Source: an uncultured Paludibacter sp.
GTDB lineage: Bacteria > Bacteroidota > Bacteroidia > Bacteroidales > Paludibacteraceae
Direction of reading: 5' to 3'
Assembly (NCBI GenBank): GCA_937927845.1
Contig: CALFXE010000072.1
Location: 1 to 34,113, forward strand
Length of the DNA stretch: 34,113 nt
Below, piece by piece: positions 1-8,420 of the stretch; the stretch's first letter is position 1; each line of letters opens with the position of its first letter. The translations under genes and the position numbers were made by a program. The notes under the pieces are model-generated. The model searched no databases, was not told the origin of the DNA, and was given only the letters and a program-made list of their open reading frames with translations.

Positions 1-81
1 GATGTTGTCATTCAGAAAGTTATGATTGGCGGTGAAATAAGTGATAAAGTCAGGACTACGGTAAAAAGCAGCGTGGGCTAA
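1..81 (+). CDS. Possible 3' end of a truncated gene
   Basis: Frame 1 is open from the window edge to a TAA at 79-81 and would encode a 26-residue tail ending in VKSSVG. Nothing in it is recognisable. It is listed because the stop codon sits directly before a palindromic repeat, as often happens at gene ends. A chance open frame of this length is quite possible, so confidence is low. Confidence 0.22.
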   Translation, partial: DVVIQKVMIGGEISDKVRTTVKSSVG

Positions 82-93
82 TCCAATCTACTC

Positions 94-212
94 GTTACAG
101 AGGTTCTTGCAAAACCTACAACACACAGCAAAAAGGAACACCCACGCCGAACCGTAGGCGTTTCCACTTTCACTTCCTTGTGTTGTTGAAAAAATTGCAA
201 GATTTCTGTAAC
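94..212. repeat. Palindromic intergenic repeat, ~119 bp
   Basis: The outer arms GTTACAGAGGTTCTTGCAA (94-112) and TTGCAAGATTTCTGTAAC (195-212) are near-perfect reverse complements. Inside them ACAACACA (118-125) pairs with TGTGTTGT (179-186), and ACGCC (144-148) pairs with GGCGT (157-161) around an 8-nt loop. The whole unit can fold into one long interrupted hairpin, as DNA cruciform or RNA. It is more GC-rich than its flanks. No transposase or target duplication is visible. Its role is unknown; a mobile palindromic repeat or a recombination site are both possible. Confidence 0.6.
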
Positions 213-377
213 AGGAATGTTTAAGCGAAACGCTATAATTAATATGTCTTGATAAGGATTAGCTTATCGGTTTAATTTATTCTATATATTGATAATTTTA
301 GTTGTTTATATGTTATGTTTAATATCAGTTTTCAAAAGTAATCTTTTTTTGGGGATTATGCCAAATTCATCAAGAAT

Positions 378-1139
378 CTACCTCAAACAATTCGGCAACA
401 TTTCCAAAAATTCTAAACAGCGATCGTAATTTAGTTTGTAGAAATTGACACCCAAATTGATGGTCTCATAATATTTTGCCTGATTATTTCTGTAATATTC
501 TTCTGAAGGGGTTTTCCAAAAATCAACACCTAATTTTTTTGCAATAAACCACTTTTCAATTAGTCTGGCAGTTCTTCCGTTTCCATCTCTAAAAGGATGA
601 ATATGGGCAAATCGCAAATGAATTAAAGAGGCAAAATAAAACGCCTCCATCTCACTGAGTTCAGCTTGAAGTAATTCCTCAATATCTTGAAAAAACAGCT
701 TCATCTCTTCCTCAACCAATTCAGGCTCAATTGCCATATATGCTAAACCAGATTTTCCAAATACTCCTACCTGTTCCACACGATATTTTCCTCGCTTACT
801 TCTTATCAGAAATGTGTCTGAAAGTATCTTATGACAATGCAATAAATTCTTTTCATTCAGTTGATTGCTTTGTGCAAACTGATATGCATCAATTAAATCT
901 TCAATTTCTGCTATCTCTTTTCCTTTTTTGAATTGGTCTTTATTCAATTCATAATTCATGTAAGAATTCAAATCAATGCTATTACCTTCGATATTGGATG
1001 AATATACAGCAGAGGTTTTGGTGAGATAATCAAATCCACCACGATTTTCGGAAAAATCAAAGCTTTTTATCAAATCAGTAATTTCTTTACCTATTGATTT
1101 TTCATATAAATCAAGATATTTTCTGTCTGTTATTCTCAT
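378..1139 (-). CDS. Fic/DOC-family protein, class II (self-inhibited)
   Basis: This 253-aa protein carries the complete Fic core motif HPFRDGNGRTAR at residues 181-192. In Fic enzymes this motif positions ATP and supplies the catalytic His (H181 here), usually to move AMP from ATP to a hydroxyl side chain of a target protein. An inhibitory-helix motif S47-xxx-E51-G52 lies N-terminal to the core, which makes it a class II Fic; in that class the Glu blocks productive ATP binding until relieved. No signal peptide or membrane segment is seen, so it should be cytosolic. A TAAATTTG -7 box lies at 1160-1167, leaving a leader of roughly 14 nt before this ATG. A second Fic gene lies immediately upstream on the same strand. 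No antitoxin gene is adjacent, as expected for class II. The target is unknown. Confidence 0.92.
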   Translation of the reverse strand: MRITDRKYLDLYEKSIGKEITDLIKSFDFSENRGGFDYLTKTSAVYSSNIEGNSIDLNSYMNYELNKDQFKKGKEIAEIEDLIDAYQFAQSNQLNEKNLLHCHKILSDTFLIRSKRGKYRVEQVGVFGKSGLAYMAIEPELVEEEMKLFFQDIEELLQAELSEMEAFYFASLIHLRFAHIHPFRDGNGRTARLIEKWFIAKKLGVDFWKTPSEEYYRNNQAKYYETINLGVNFYKLNYDRCLEFLEMLPNCLR

Positions 1140-1159
1140 TTTTTAGGATTATTTAAGCA

Positions 1160-1167
1160 CAAATTTA
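1160..1167 (-). promoter_or_regulatory. -7 box of the first Fic gene
   Basis: The minus strand reads TAAATTTG, a perfect match to the Bacteroidota TAnnTTTG element, 20 bp upstream of the Fic ATG at 1139. No good -33 TTG box is obvious. If real, this Fic gene can be transcribed separately from its neighbour. Confidence 0.45.
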
Positions 1168-1209
1168 CTCATTTTTTAGGTTATATTAGTTTAGTTTACC
1201 AATATAAAT

Positions 1210-1980
1210 CTACCCCTCCATTCCCTTTATTTCCTTCTCCAAAAACTTCTTGTATTGTTTAAACATAAAATCATAGAACACTGCAATATCGTTTGTTTCT
1301 CTTGATTTTTCCAAAGCATGAATATAAGATATACGGTTGTTTTTATATACATAGAAAGTCGGTAAATCAAAGTATGCCAAAATATAATTCATAAGCAATC
1401 GACTTGTACGTCCGTTGCCATCAGCAAAGGGGTGTATACTAACAAATTGAAAATGGGCATAAAAAGCGGCTTCGCACTTTTGTTGAAATGTTGTTGCTGC
1501 TGATATTTGGATATTTGTGGCTTCCACAAAGGATTTCATAAGGTCGGGAACTTTACTGTAATTTGGAAAAGTTCGTGCCCCCGCGTGAACATTTACAAGT
1601 CGGTAGTCGCCTTTAGTGCTGTCGAATGTCCCTAAAGCTGTGTTGTAATTACTGCCAGTAGTCCGCACAACCATTCCTCCAATCTCTCGTAGCAAATTTT
1701 CTGTAAGCAGTTGTTTTTCGCTTGCTTTTCTTAGCGTATAAACTAAAGCTTTTTGATGATCTATTACCATCTGTTGCTCTGAAAAAGGCTTATTTTTGGC
1801 AGGCATATCTAAATCAAGCAAATTATAAACTTGTCCTTCTGTCAATGTACTACCTTCGATAGCTGTTGAGTGATAGGTTATTGCGTAGTAGGTAAATTTT
1901 CTCAAATCCACCTGCCCCTGTTCTGCTGATTTATAGTCGACAACTAATTTTTCAAGTTCCTTTATATTTGACGTATCCAT
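1210..1980 (-). CDS. Fic-family protein, class II (second copy)
   Basis: This 256-aa protein has the full Fic motif HPFADGNGRTSR at residues 183-194 and an N-terminal inhibitory motif S38-xxx-E42-G43, so it is also a self-inhibited class II Fic. Its likely chemistry is AMP transfer to a protein hydroxyl. Outside the motifs it is clearly different from the adjacent Fic protein: it has TTGSNYNTALGTFDSTKGDYR before the core where the other has LIRSKRGKYRVEQVGVFG, so this is not a recent duplicate. No signal sequence is seen, implying a cytosolic protein. A TACTTTTG -7 box sits at 1994-2001, just upstream of the ATG. The 70-bp gap to the downstream Fic gene contains that gene's own -7 box, so the two may be transcribed independently. 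The target is unknown. Confidence 0.92.
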   Translation of the reverse strand: MDTSNIKELEKLVVDYKSAEQGQVDLRKFTYYAITYHSTAIEGSTLTEGQVYNLLDLDMPAKNKPFSEQQMVIDHQKALVYTLRKASEKQLLTENLLREIGGMVVRTTGSNYNTALGTFDSTKGDYRLVNVHAGARTFPNYSKVPDLMKSFVEATNIQISAATTFQQKCEAAFYAHFQFVSIHPFADGNGRTSRLLMNYILAYFDLPTFYVYKNNRISYIHALEKSRETNDIAVFYDFMFKQYKKFLEKEIKGMEG

Positions 1981-1993
1981 TTTGATTTTTTAT

Positions 1994-2001
1994 CAAAAGT
2001 A
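1994..2001 (-). promoter_or_regulatory. -7 box of the second Fic gene
   Basis: The minus strand reads TACTTTTG, matching TAnnTTTG, 13 bp upstream of the ATG at 1980. This implies a very short leader. The rest of the 1981-2251 gap is AT-rich and otherwise holds only a pair of short direct repeats. Confidence 0.4.
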
Positions 2002-2186
2002 ATATTTTTTATAACCTGTGTATTACATATATTGTTTCATATATAATGAAAACTATCCAATTCATTGATTTTATTTATTTGATAACTTCATATTTGGTGT
2101 GCGACACAAAGATACAATAATACTTCCTGTGAATAAAAGCATTTTCATATTCAAAACGCTTTTTTATAAACCTACCTCACTTTCAT

Positions 2187-2216
2187 GTAACCAAATGGTG
2201 TGTAACCAAAAGGTGT
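2187..2216. repeat. Tandem pair of 15-bp direct repeats
   Basis: GTAACCAAATGGTGT (2187-2201) is followed directly by GTAACCAAAAGGTGT (2202-2216), one mismatch apart. They lie in the gap between the branching enzyme stop and the second Fic gene. They could be a regulatory site or a slippage product; nothing distinguishes these. Confidence 0.5.
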
Positions 2217-2251
2217 GATACGAATCATCCCCCATTAATACTGGTATTTTT

Positions 2252-4255
2252 TTATTTGATTTTTCTCAGTACAATAGCACTACGAGCTGGTAGATATAGC
2301 ATTAACCATTCTTTATCATAGTTATTCTTTGGATATGCAACTGTAATATGCTCAACATTTTCATCGATTAAATCAAAACCACCGTAATTTGAGTTGTCGG
2401 TATTAAGGACAACCTTATAGCTTCCTTTTTCAGCAAGAATTCCATAATCTGTAAACGATTGGAAACCATTGAAATTAAAGACAAATACTAAATCAGCCCT
2501 TTGATAAGCTAATACTTGATCTCCTTCTTTATCCCAAAGCTGATAAATATTTTGTTCGTTGAAATTTGATACAGATTTGATTAATGCCATCATATCTCTA
2601 TCGAACATTCCAAGATCGTGATATAAAAAGTCTTTATTGTCAACAAGTTCCCACTGACGCCGAGCATATTTGTGTGACCAATTATTTCCTTCGCGAGGGA
2701 AGTCTATCCATTCAGGATGACCAAATTCATTACCCATGAAATTCAGATAAGCGCCGTTGATGGTTGTAGCGGTAATCAAACGAATCATTTTATGTAAAGC
2801 AATACCTCGGTCTACTCTGAATGTATTATCTCCTTTCTGCATATGCCAATACATTTCGGCATCTATCAGTCTGAAAATAATTGTTTTATCTCCTACCAAT
2901 GCTTGATCGTGACTTTCTGCATAACTAACGGTTTTCTCATCAGCACGGTGGTTTGTAAGTTCCCAGAAAATATGACCGACTTTCCAATCTTCGTCCCGAA
3001 CTTCTTTAATATATTTTATCCAGAAATCAGGGATACCCATAGCCATACGATAATCAAAACCGATACCGCCATCTTCTGTTTTTACAGCTAATCCGGGCAT
3101 ACCGCTGACTTCTTCAGCTATGGTAATGGCATTAGGATTAACTTCATGGATGAGCTTGTTGGCTAAAGTCAGATAACAAATTGCATCACCATCCTGATTA
3201 AGATTGTAATATGCCGAATAATCACCAAAGTCTTCGCCTAAACCATGACTTCTGTACAGCATTGAAGTAACTCCATCGAAACGAAACCCATCAAACTGAA
3301 ATTCTTCCAACCAATATTTACAATTTGAAAGTAAAAAGTGTATAACAGAAGGCTTTGCATAATCGAAGCATAAAGAATCCCAAGCCGGATGTTCTCTTCT
3401 GTCACCTCCATGGAAATATTGATAAGGAGTGCCATCGAAACGACCAAGACCTTCAGTCTCGTTTTTAACTGCATGAGAATGAACTAAATCCATGATTACC
3501 GATATACCCCTTTCATGAGCATCATCAATAAGCATCTTCAATTCATCGGGCGTACCAAATCTTGAAGAAGCTGCAAAGAAACTTGAAACATGATAACCAA
3601 ATGAGCCATAATATGGATGCTCTTGAACAGCCATTATTTGTATACAATTATATCCTGCTGTTTGAATACGCGGTAAAACATTGAGTCTAAATTCGTTATA
3701 TGTCGATACTTTTTCTTCACTACCCGACATTCCAATGTGACATTCATAAATTAGCAGTGGGTTTCTTTCAGGAACAAAATTCTTTATCTTAAACTGATAT
3801 GGTCGAAGTGGTTCCCAAACCTGAGCACTGAATATCTTAGTATTCTCGTCCTGTACTACTCTTCTTGTCCATGCAGGAATTCTTTCGCCTTCGCCACCTT
3901 CCCACTGAATCAGTAGTTTGTATAATTGAGTGTGAGCCATTGCATATTCGGGAAGTTTGATTTCCCATATTCCATTATGTAGTTTTTTGAGCTGATAGTC
4001 AGGATGTTTCTGCCAATTATTGAAATTACCTATGATGAAAATTGCTGTTGCATTTGGTGCCCATTCACGAAAAACCCATCCGTCCGTAAGCCTGTGTAGT
4101 CCAAAATATAAATAACCTGTTGCAAATTCAGACAAAGAATGACTTTCAGTCAAAAGGCGTTTTTCTACACTACGAAAATATTCATATCTGCCATTTATTG
4201 CACTAGCATATGGTTGTAAATAAGGATCTTTCTGTACAAATGGTAGTAATTCCAT
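2252..4255 (-). CDS. glgB: 1,4-alpha-glucan branching enzyme (GH13)
   Basis: The 667-aa product makes alpha-1,6 branches in glycogen by cutting and transferring short alpha-1,4 chains. An N-terminal CBM48-like domain (about residues 50-150, with FREWAPNA and GNFNNW) precedes the GH13 barrel. The GH13 regions are visible: region I DLVHSH (256-261), region II FRFDGVTS with nucleophile D327, region III AEEVSGMP with acid/base E381, and region IV SHDQ with H449 and D450. The wording of regions II and III resembles the eukaryotic-type branching enzymes (GH13_8) common in Bacteroidota rather than E. coli GlgB. No signal peptide is seen, fitting a cytosolic glycogen role. No other glycogen gene is adjacent, and no clear -7 box was found upstream. 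Amylase activity is the less likely alternative. Confidence 0.9.
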   Translation of the reverse strand: MELLPFVQKDPYLQPYASAINGRYEYFRSVEKRLLTESHSLSEFATGYLYFGLHRLTDGWVFREWAPNATAIFIIGNFNNWQKHPDYQLKKLHNGIWEIKLPEYAMAHTQLYKLLIQWEGGEGERIPAWTRRVVQDENTKIFSAQVWEPLRPYQFKIKNFVPERNPLLIYECHIGMSGSEEKVSTYNEFRLNVLPRIQTAGYNCIQIMAVQEHPYYGSFGYHVSSFFAASSRFGTPDELKMLIDDAHERGISVIMDLVHSHAVKNETEGLGRFDGTPYQYFHGGDRREHPAWDSLCFDYAKPSVIHFLLSNCKYWLEEFQFDGFRFDGVTSMLYRSHGLGEDFGDYSAYYNLNQDGDAICYLTLANKLIHEVNPNAITIAEEVSGMPGLAVKTEDGGIGFDYRMAMGIPDFWIKYIKEVRDEDWKVGHIFWELTNHRADEKTVSYAESHDQALVGDKTIIFRLIDAEMYWHMQKGDNTFRVDRGIALHKMIRLITATTINGAYLNFMGNEFGHPEWIDFPREGNNWSHKYARRQWELVDNKDFLYHDLGMFDRDMMALIKSVSNFNEQNIYQLWDKEGDQVLAYQRADLVFVFNFNGFQSFTDYGILAEKGSYKVVLNTDNSNYGGFDLIDENVEHITVAYPKNNYDKEWLMLYLPARSAIVLRKIK

Positions 4256-4389
4256 ATAATATTAATTTTGATTCTATCTCTAATTTATTAATCTTTACTC
4301 AATAAAAATAAGTTATTTTCTCACTTTTACTATAGTTTCCTTATAAGTATCTCTGCTTATGACTATGCAGAATACCTTATGCTGTTTTA

Positions 4390-5061
4390 TTATACCACTT
4401 CATCAACCGTATAATTCAAAAAAGCATTTAATGGATACGCAATTTGCATTATATCAGCAACTTTAGAAATTAACTCTTCGTCAGACAGCATGTTTTCAGG
4501 CAGTACATACTCAACCATATAATGTTTTAATTTAATAAGTTCTATTTCAGGAAAATCCTTAGGGAAACCTTTAGGTGCTGTTTTCAACTTATCCTCATCA
4601 AAGAATTTTGGAAAATATTTCTGAAATTTTGTAACTTCAATAATCTCTTTCAGTTCATCGATATTATCATAAACACTTTGCCGCAAAGCCTTTAGCAAAT
4701 CAGGAGGAGGACACCAGACTCCAATTGCGATAAAACACTTTCCCGGTTCGAGATGAAAATAATATCCACCTCTGACACTTTTTCTCCCCCCATTTGAAGC
4801 TATAAAAGCAGCATAATGATTTTTATAAGGTGTTTTATCTAAAGAAAATCTCGTATCTCTATAAATTCTAAAAACACAGTCTTTTGCATCTACATGTTTT
4901 ATATCTTCGTCGAACTGACTGATTTTATCTGTTAAAGTCTGACAAAGTTTTTCGAACTCGCTTTTAGTCTGTGTGTATCGCTCTTTGTTTTGAGCAAACC
5001 ATTCTCTGTTATTGTTTTCTTTTAAGTCACTTAAAAAATTCAATATATTGGAAATAATCAT
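4390..5061 (-). CDS. DUF2461 family protein
   Basis: The conserved start of this family, ILNFLSDLKENNNREWFAQN, lies close to the N-terminus. Other family stretches follow: RIYRDTRFSLDKTPYKNHYA, the GGYYFHLEPG segment and the ARG/ASNGGRK region. The family is found across bacteria and has no established biochemical function. The frame is open to an ATG at 5085, but a TATTTTTG -7 box lies at 5088-5095, so that codon would fall at or before the transcription start. The ATG at 5061 (residue 9 of the longer form) is therefore preferred and gives 223 aa. No signal peptide is convincing once the shorter start is used. The gene diverges from pheS. Confidence 0.85.
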   Translation of the reverse strand: MIISNILNFLSDLKENNNREWFAQNKERYTQTKSEFEKLCQTLTDKISQFDEDIKHVDAKDCVFRIYRDTRFSLDKTPYKNHYAAFIASNGGRKSVRGGYYFHLEPGKCFIAIGVWCPPPDLLKALRQSVYDNIDELKEIIEVTKFQKYFPKFFDEDKLKTAPKGFPKDFPEIELIKLKHYMVEYVLPENMLSDEELISKVADIMQIAYPLNAFLNYTVDEVV

Positions 5062-5087
5062 AATAAATATTGATTTTTTGAACATTG

Positions 5088-5095
5088 CAAAAATA
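5088..5095 (-). promoter_or_regulatory. -7 box for the DUF2461 gene
   Basis: The minus strand reads TATTTTTG, matching TAnnTTTG. Transcription would start near 5081, which rules against translation from 5085 and favours the ATG at 5061. Confidence 0.4.
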
Positions 5096-5167
5096 AACTA
5101 AAAAAATGACAAAGTGAATGATAATAATTAAAAAATGCTTTTTAGGAACTATTTTGAAAAAAAACAC

Positions 5168-5175
5168 TAATTTTG
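5168..5175 (+). promoter_or_regulatory. -7 box for pheS
   Basis: TAATTTTG matches TAnnTTTG 28 bp upstream of the pheS ATG, predicting a leader of roughly 20 nt. No strong -33 box is visible. A leader this short leaves no room for a phenylalanine attenuator. Confidence 0.45.
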
Positions 5176-5203
5176 CAAGCTGTAAAAATGAATTATTATA
5201 AAG

Positions 5204-6223
5204 ATGAAAGAGAAAATTATAGCTTTATTAGAAGAAATAAGCAACTTGCGAGCAACTCATGCAGATGAAATAGAGTCCTTACGCCTGAAATTTTTAAGTA
5301 AAAAGGGTGAGATTTCTACATTATTCAATGATTTTAGGAATGTTTCAAATGAGGAAAAACGCGAAGTTGGTCAGTTGTTGAACGATTTAAAGAATAAAGC
5401 TCAGGAGAAAATAAACAATTTAAAAGAGCAACTGTCGAGTGAATCTGCCAATGATGAGAAGTTGGATTTGACAAGAACAGCAGAGCCAATCGCAATCGGA
5501 ACCCGTCACCCTCTTTCATTGGTTAAAAACGAAATTATCGATATTTTCTCAAGAATTGGTTTTACTATTGCTGAAGGTCCTGAAATCGAAGACGACTGGC
5601 ATGTGTTCAGTGCGTTAAATTTTCCGCCCGAACATCCTGCACGAGATATGCAAGATACTTTCTTTATTGAGCAGAATCCCGATATTGTACTCAGGACTCA
5701 TACATCTTCAGTACAGATTAGGGTAATGAACAAGCAGAAGCCACCTATCCGCATGTTATTTCCGGGAAGAGTTTATAGAAACGAGGCTATTTCGTATCGT
5801 GCACATTGTTTCTTTCATCAGGTTGAAGGTCTGTATATAGACAAAGATGTTTCATTTGCAGAGCTTAAACAAGCTTTGATGTATTTTGCAAAAGAGATGT
5901 TTGGTGAATCTACAAAAATTCGTTTGCGTCCTTCATATTTCCCATTTACAGAACCAAGTGCAGAAATGGACATCTCATGTAATCTTTGTGGCGGTAAAGG
6001 CTGTGCTTTCTGCAAATACACAGGTTGGGTTGAAATACTTGGTTGCGGTATGGTCGATCCTAATGTGCTCGAAAACTGCGGTATAGACTCAAAAGTATAT
6101 TCCGGCTATGCTTTCGGTATGGGTGTAGAACGCATTACTAATCTGAAATATCAAGTTAAAGACTTACGTATGTTCTCAGAAAATGATGTCAGATTTTTAG
6201 ATCAATTTAAATCGGCGTATTGA
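5204..6223 (+). CDS. pheS: Phenylalanyl-tRNA synthetase alpha subunit
   Basis: The 339-aa catalytic subunit charges tRNA-Phe as an alpha2-beta2 enzyme with PheT. An N-terminal coiled-coil arm (about residues 1-90) precedes the class II core: GPEIEDDWHVFSALNFP (125-141), RTHTSSVQIR (164-173), the motif 2 region GRVYRNEAISYRAHCFFHQ (188-206) and motif 3 GMGVERI (305-311). A Cys cluster C259-x2-C262-x4-C267-x2-C270 is as found in many bacterial PheS. Length is normal for the family. pheT is not adjacent: the downstream gene is pdxA on the opposite strand, so the subunits are unlinked here, a common Bacteroidota arrangement. The ATG at 5204 follows a TAATTTTG -7 box. Confidence 0.97.
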   Translation: MKEKIIALLEEISNLRATHADEIESLRLKFLSKKGEISTLFNDFRNVSNEEKREVGQLLNDLKNKAQEKINNLKEQLSSESANDEKLDLTRTAEPIAIGTRHPLSLVKNEIIDIFSRIGFTIAEGPEIEDDWHVFSALNFPPEHPARDMQDTFFIEQNPDIVLRTHTSSVQIRVMNKQKPPIRMLFPGRVYRNEAISYRAHCFFHQVEGLYIDKDVSFAELKQALMYFAKEMFGESTKIRLRPSYFPFTEPSAEMDISCNLCGGKGCAFCKYTGWVEILGCGMVDPNVLENCGIDSKVYSGYAFGMGVERITNLKYQVKDLRMFSENDVRFLDQFKSAY

Positions 6224-6243
6224 TAGAAGTTTTAGTGTAAATC

Positions 6244-6264
6244 GGGTGAAACATTTATTCACCC
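6244..6264. terminator. Hairpin terminator between pheS and pdxA
   Basis: GGGTGAA (6244-6250) and TTCACCC (6258-6264) form a perfect 7-bp stem with a 7-nt loop. They lie 20 bp after the pheS stop and 15 bp after the convergent pdxA stop (on its own strand). An AT-rich stretch follows on the plus side. It probably terminates pheS and may serve both directions. Confidence 0.6.
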
Positions 6265-6279
6265 AATATTTTACATACT

Positions 6280-7350
6280 CTACGCAATTCTTCCACCTCT
6301 GTCTTTTCTTTCTTCTACTTTTAACGGATTAGAATGAATTTCTTTGTCTAATTCTCTGTTTTTAAGAATGTCGTATGCCATGAATAAAGCTTGACGAAAT
6401 GATTCTTCTGATGCTTGGTTTTTGCCGGCTAAATCATAGGCTGTACCATGTGCCGGAGATGTCCTGACTATCGGTAGTCCGGCTGTGTAGTTAACTCCGC
6501 TATCCATCGCAATAGTCTTAAATGGAATCAATCCTTGATCGTGGTACATTGCTAATATGCCATCGAATTTATTAAACTGACCGCTTCCGAAAAAACCATC
6601 GGCAGGATACGGACCGAAACACATAATACCTTCTTTTTCAGCTTCTTTTAATGCCGGCTTTATCGTAGTTTCCTCTTCATTTCCTATTACGCCATCATCG
6701 CCTGCATGAGGATTTAAACCCAAAACTGCTATACGCGGACGAACAATTGTAAAGTCTTGTTTAAGTGAGTTGTTTAAAGTTTTCAGTTTTTCTACAATCA
6801 GTTCTTTAGTAATGGATTTGGATATATTATTTACCGGAATATGACCTGTTACAACAGCTACTCTCATAACATCATTTGCCAACAACATTAATGATGAGTT
6901 TTTTTCTCCGAAAAGTTGCTCGAGATATTCAGTATGACCGGGAAAATTAAATTCCTCTGATTGAATGTTTTTCTTATTAATAGGAGCTGTAACCAAAGCA
7001 TCAACAAATCCTTTCTTCATATCTTCTGTAGCTTTTTGCAATGCACTGAAGGCTGATTTACCTGCTTCTTCCGAAACTTTACCGGGTTCAACTTTTATGT
7101 CATCACTACAACAGTTGATTATATTAATTTTCTTAGGTTGAGCTTCTTCAACTGAATTGATATTGTTGAGATTAACAGCTTGAATATCATATAGCTTTCT
7201 GTAAAAACCTGCTGCTTTAGACGAACCGTAGATTACAGGAACGAACTCATCATATACACGTGGTTCTGAAAGTGCTTTAAGGATTACTTCATAACCTATT
7301 CCATTGATATCTCCGTGAGTTATCCCTATTATTATTCTATTATTTATCAT
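6280..7350 (-). CDS. pdxA: 4-hydroxythreonine-4-phosphate dehydrogenase
   Basis: The 356-aa enzyme oxidises 4-phosphohydroxy-L-threonine in the DXP-dependent pathway to pyridoxal phosphate. The sequence shows THGDINGIGYEV near the start, FPGHTEYLEQLF (136-147), and the three metal-binding His of the family at H170 (VTGH), H215 (NPHAGD) and H270 (MYHDQ), then RTSPAHGTAYDLAGK (296-310). It is a cytosolic homodimer in characterised members. It is the last gene of a minus-strand run, 15 bp after the DUF4837 gene, and ends in a hairpin shared with pheS. A D-threonate/D-erythronate kinase-linked paralogue (PdxA2) is an alternative, but no partner kinase is near. Confidence 0.95.
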   Translation of the reverse strand: MINNRIIIGITHGDINGIGYEVILKALSEPRVYDEFVPVIYGSSKAAGFYRKLYDIQAVNLNNINSVEEAQPKKINIINCCSDDIKVEPGKVSEEAGKSAFSALQKATEDMKKGFVDALVTAPINKKNIQSEEFNFPGHTEYLEQLFGEKNSSLMLLANDVMRVAVVTGHIPVNNISKSITKELIVEKLKTLNNSLKQDFTIVRPRIAVLGLNPHAGDDGVIGNEEETTIKPALKEAEKEGIMCFGPYPADGFFGSGQFNKFDGILAMYHDQGLIPFKTIAMDSGVNYTAGLPIVRTSPAHGTAYDLAGKNQASEESFRQALFMAYDILKNRELDKEIHSNPLKVEERKDRGGRIA

Positions 7351-7365
7351 TTGTCCAATTGAAAT

Positions 7366-8406
7366 TTAATTGTTTTTGTTTGCTGTTACAGATACTTCAG
7401 TTAGTACATTCTGTTCTTGAGGAAGTTTAACGGTATAAATTACAGATTCAAGTTGACGGATATGATTACGCTTTTTAGCTCCTGGAGCAAACACAAAACC
7501 TTCAACTGTAATTACTCTGTGGTTAATTTCATCGACACGAGTATGACTGTAGAATGGACCTCCCATTGCAGCTCCATTAAACATACGCCACAAGCCTTTT
7601 ACTTCTGCACAATATGTTTCGTTAATGTTTATTGCATTATAAATCGGTTTGTATTGCACGAGTTCCGTTCCCATATACGAGCCTTCTAATTCTCCGGGAA
7701 TATTAGCTTTCATAATTGAATCTCGTTTAGCAATAAGATAATCAAGTGTAAAAGTATTTTTGTCGCGATATGGATATGAATAGATAACTAAATCTTTTCT
7801 TGCCACATGGTGATCGTTTGTTACCCAATAAAAATCTTTCCCTTTAGTAATTTTAGATAATTCATTTGGAACATCAAGGCTAATTCCAAACATCTCTTTT
7901 ATTTCATTTTGTGCTTTTGAGTTGATACTGCTTTTGCTCAAAGCAATAAGTCTATCTCTTTCAGTCGATAGAAAAAATTGCAGTATATTATTTCCTGATT
8001 GTCGAATTACTCTCGATAGAACTGAGTCGTTTGCTACATTGATTCTAACCATTGATTGCGGATACGACCATACATCTTTTGAGTATATAATTTTGGGAGT
8101 TTCAAAACGTGGATCTACATCTATCTTCAAAACATTACGGGTTGGCTTTAAGAGATCACCAAATTGTTGAGGTTGACAATAAATTATACTCATAACTGGT
8201 TCAGGCTGAGGCAATGCTTCCATATCTTGATCTAAAAGAGCAACAATAGCCCTGCCTGAAGGTGCTTTCCATACATTTTCGTCCAACACAACCAATACTT
8301 CATAGCGAGTACCTGTTGCTGATGGCAATACCTTGCCTGTTTGTATGCACGAAACAAACAAAAGCATTGATACTGTGAATAATAAGAAAAATTTAAACTT
8401 CTTCAT
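7366..8406 (-). CDS. DUF4837 family lipoprotein
   Basis: The 346-aa protein begins with a lipoprotein signal (MKKFKFFLLF... LFVSC), so it should be anchored in a membrane facing the periplasm. The body matches my memory of the Bacteroidota family DUF4837, with an early YEVLVVLDENVWKAPSG segment and a C-terminal LWRMFNGAAMGGPFYSHTRVD segment. This family has no known function. It lies 14 bp after the large amidase gene and 15 bp before pdxA, so it is very probably co-transcribed with them, although no functional link to vitamin B6 is evident. Confidence 0.8.
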   Translation of the reverse strand: MKKFKFFLLFTVSMLLFVSCIQTGKVLPSATGTRYEVLVVLDENVWKAPSGRAIVALLDQDMEALPQPEPVMSIIYCQPQQFGDLLKPTRNVLKIDVDPRFETPKIIYSKDVWSYPQSMVRINVANDSVLSRVIRQSGNNILQFFLSTERDRLIALSKSSINSKAQNEIKEMFGISLDVPNELSKITKGKDFYWVTNDHHVARKDLVIYSYPYRDKNTFTLDYLIAKRDSIMKANIPGELEGSYMGTELVQYKPIYNAININETYCAEVKGLWRMFNGAAMGGPFYSHTRVDEINHRVITVEGFVFAPGAKKRNHIRQLESVIYTVKLPQEQNVLTEVSVTANKNN

Positions 8407-8420
8407 TTTGTTTTAATGTT

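Noticed and set aside
94..212. Integron attC site
   Set aside because: The arms carry GTTACAG rather than the GTTRRRY core, and no integrase or cassette series is visible.
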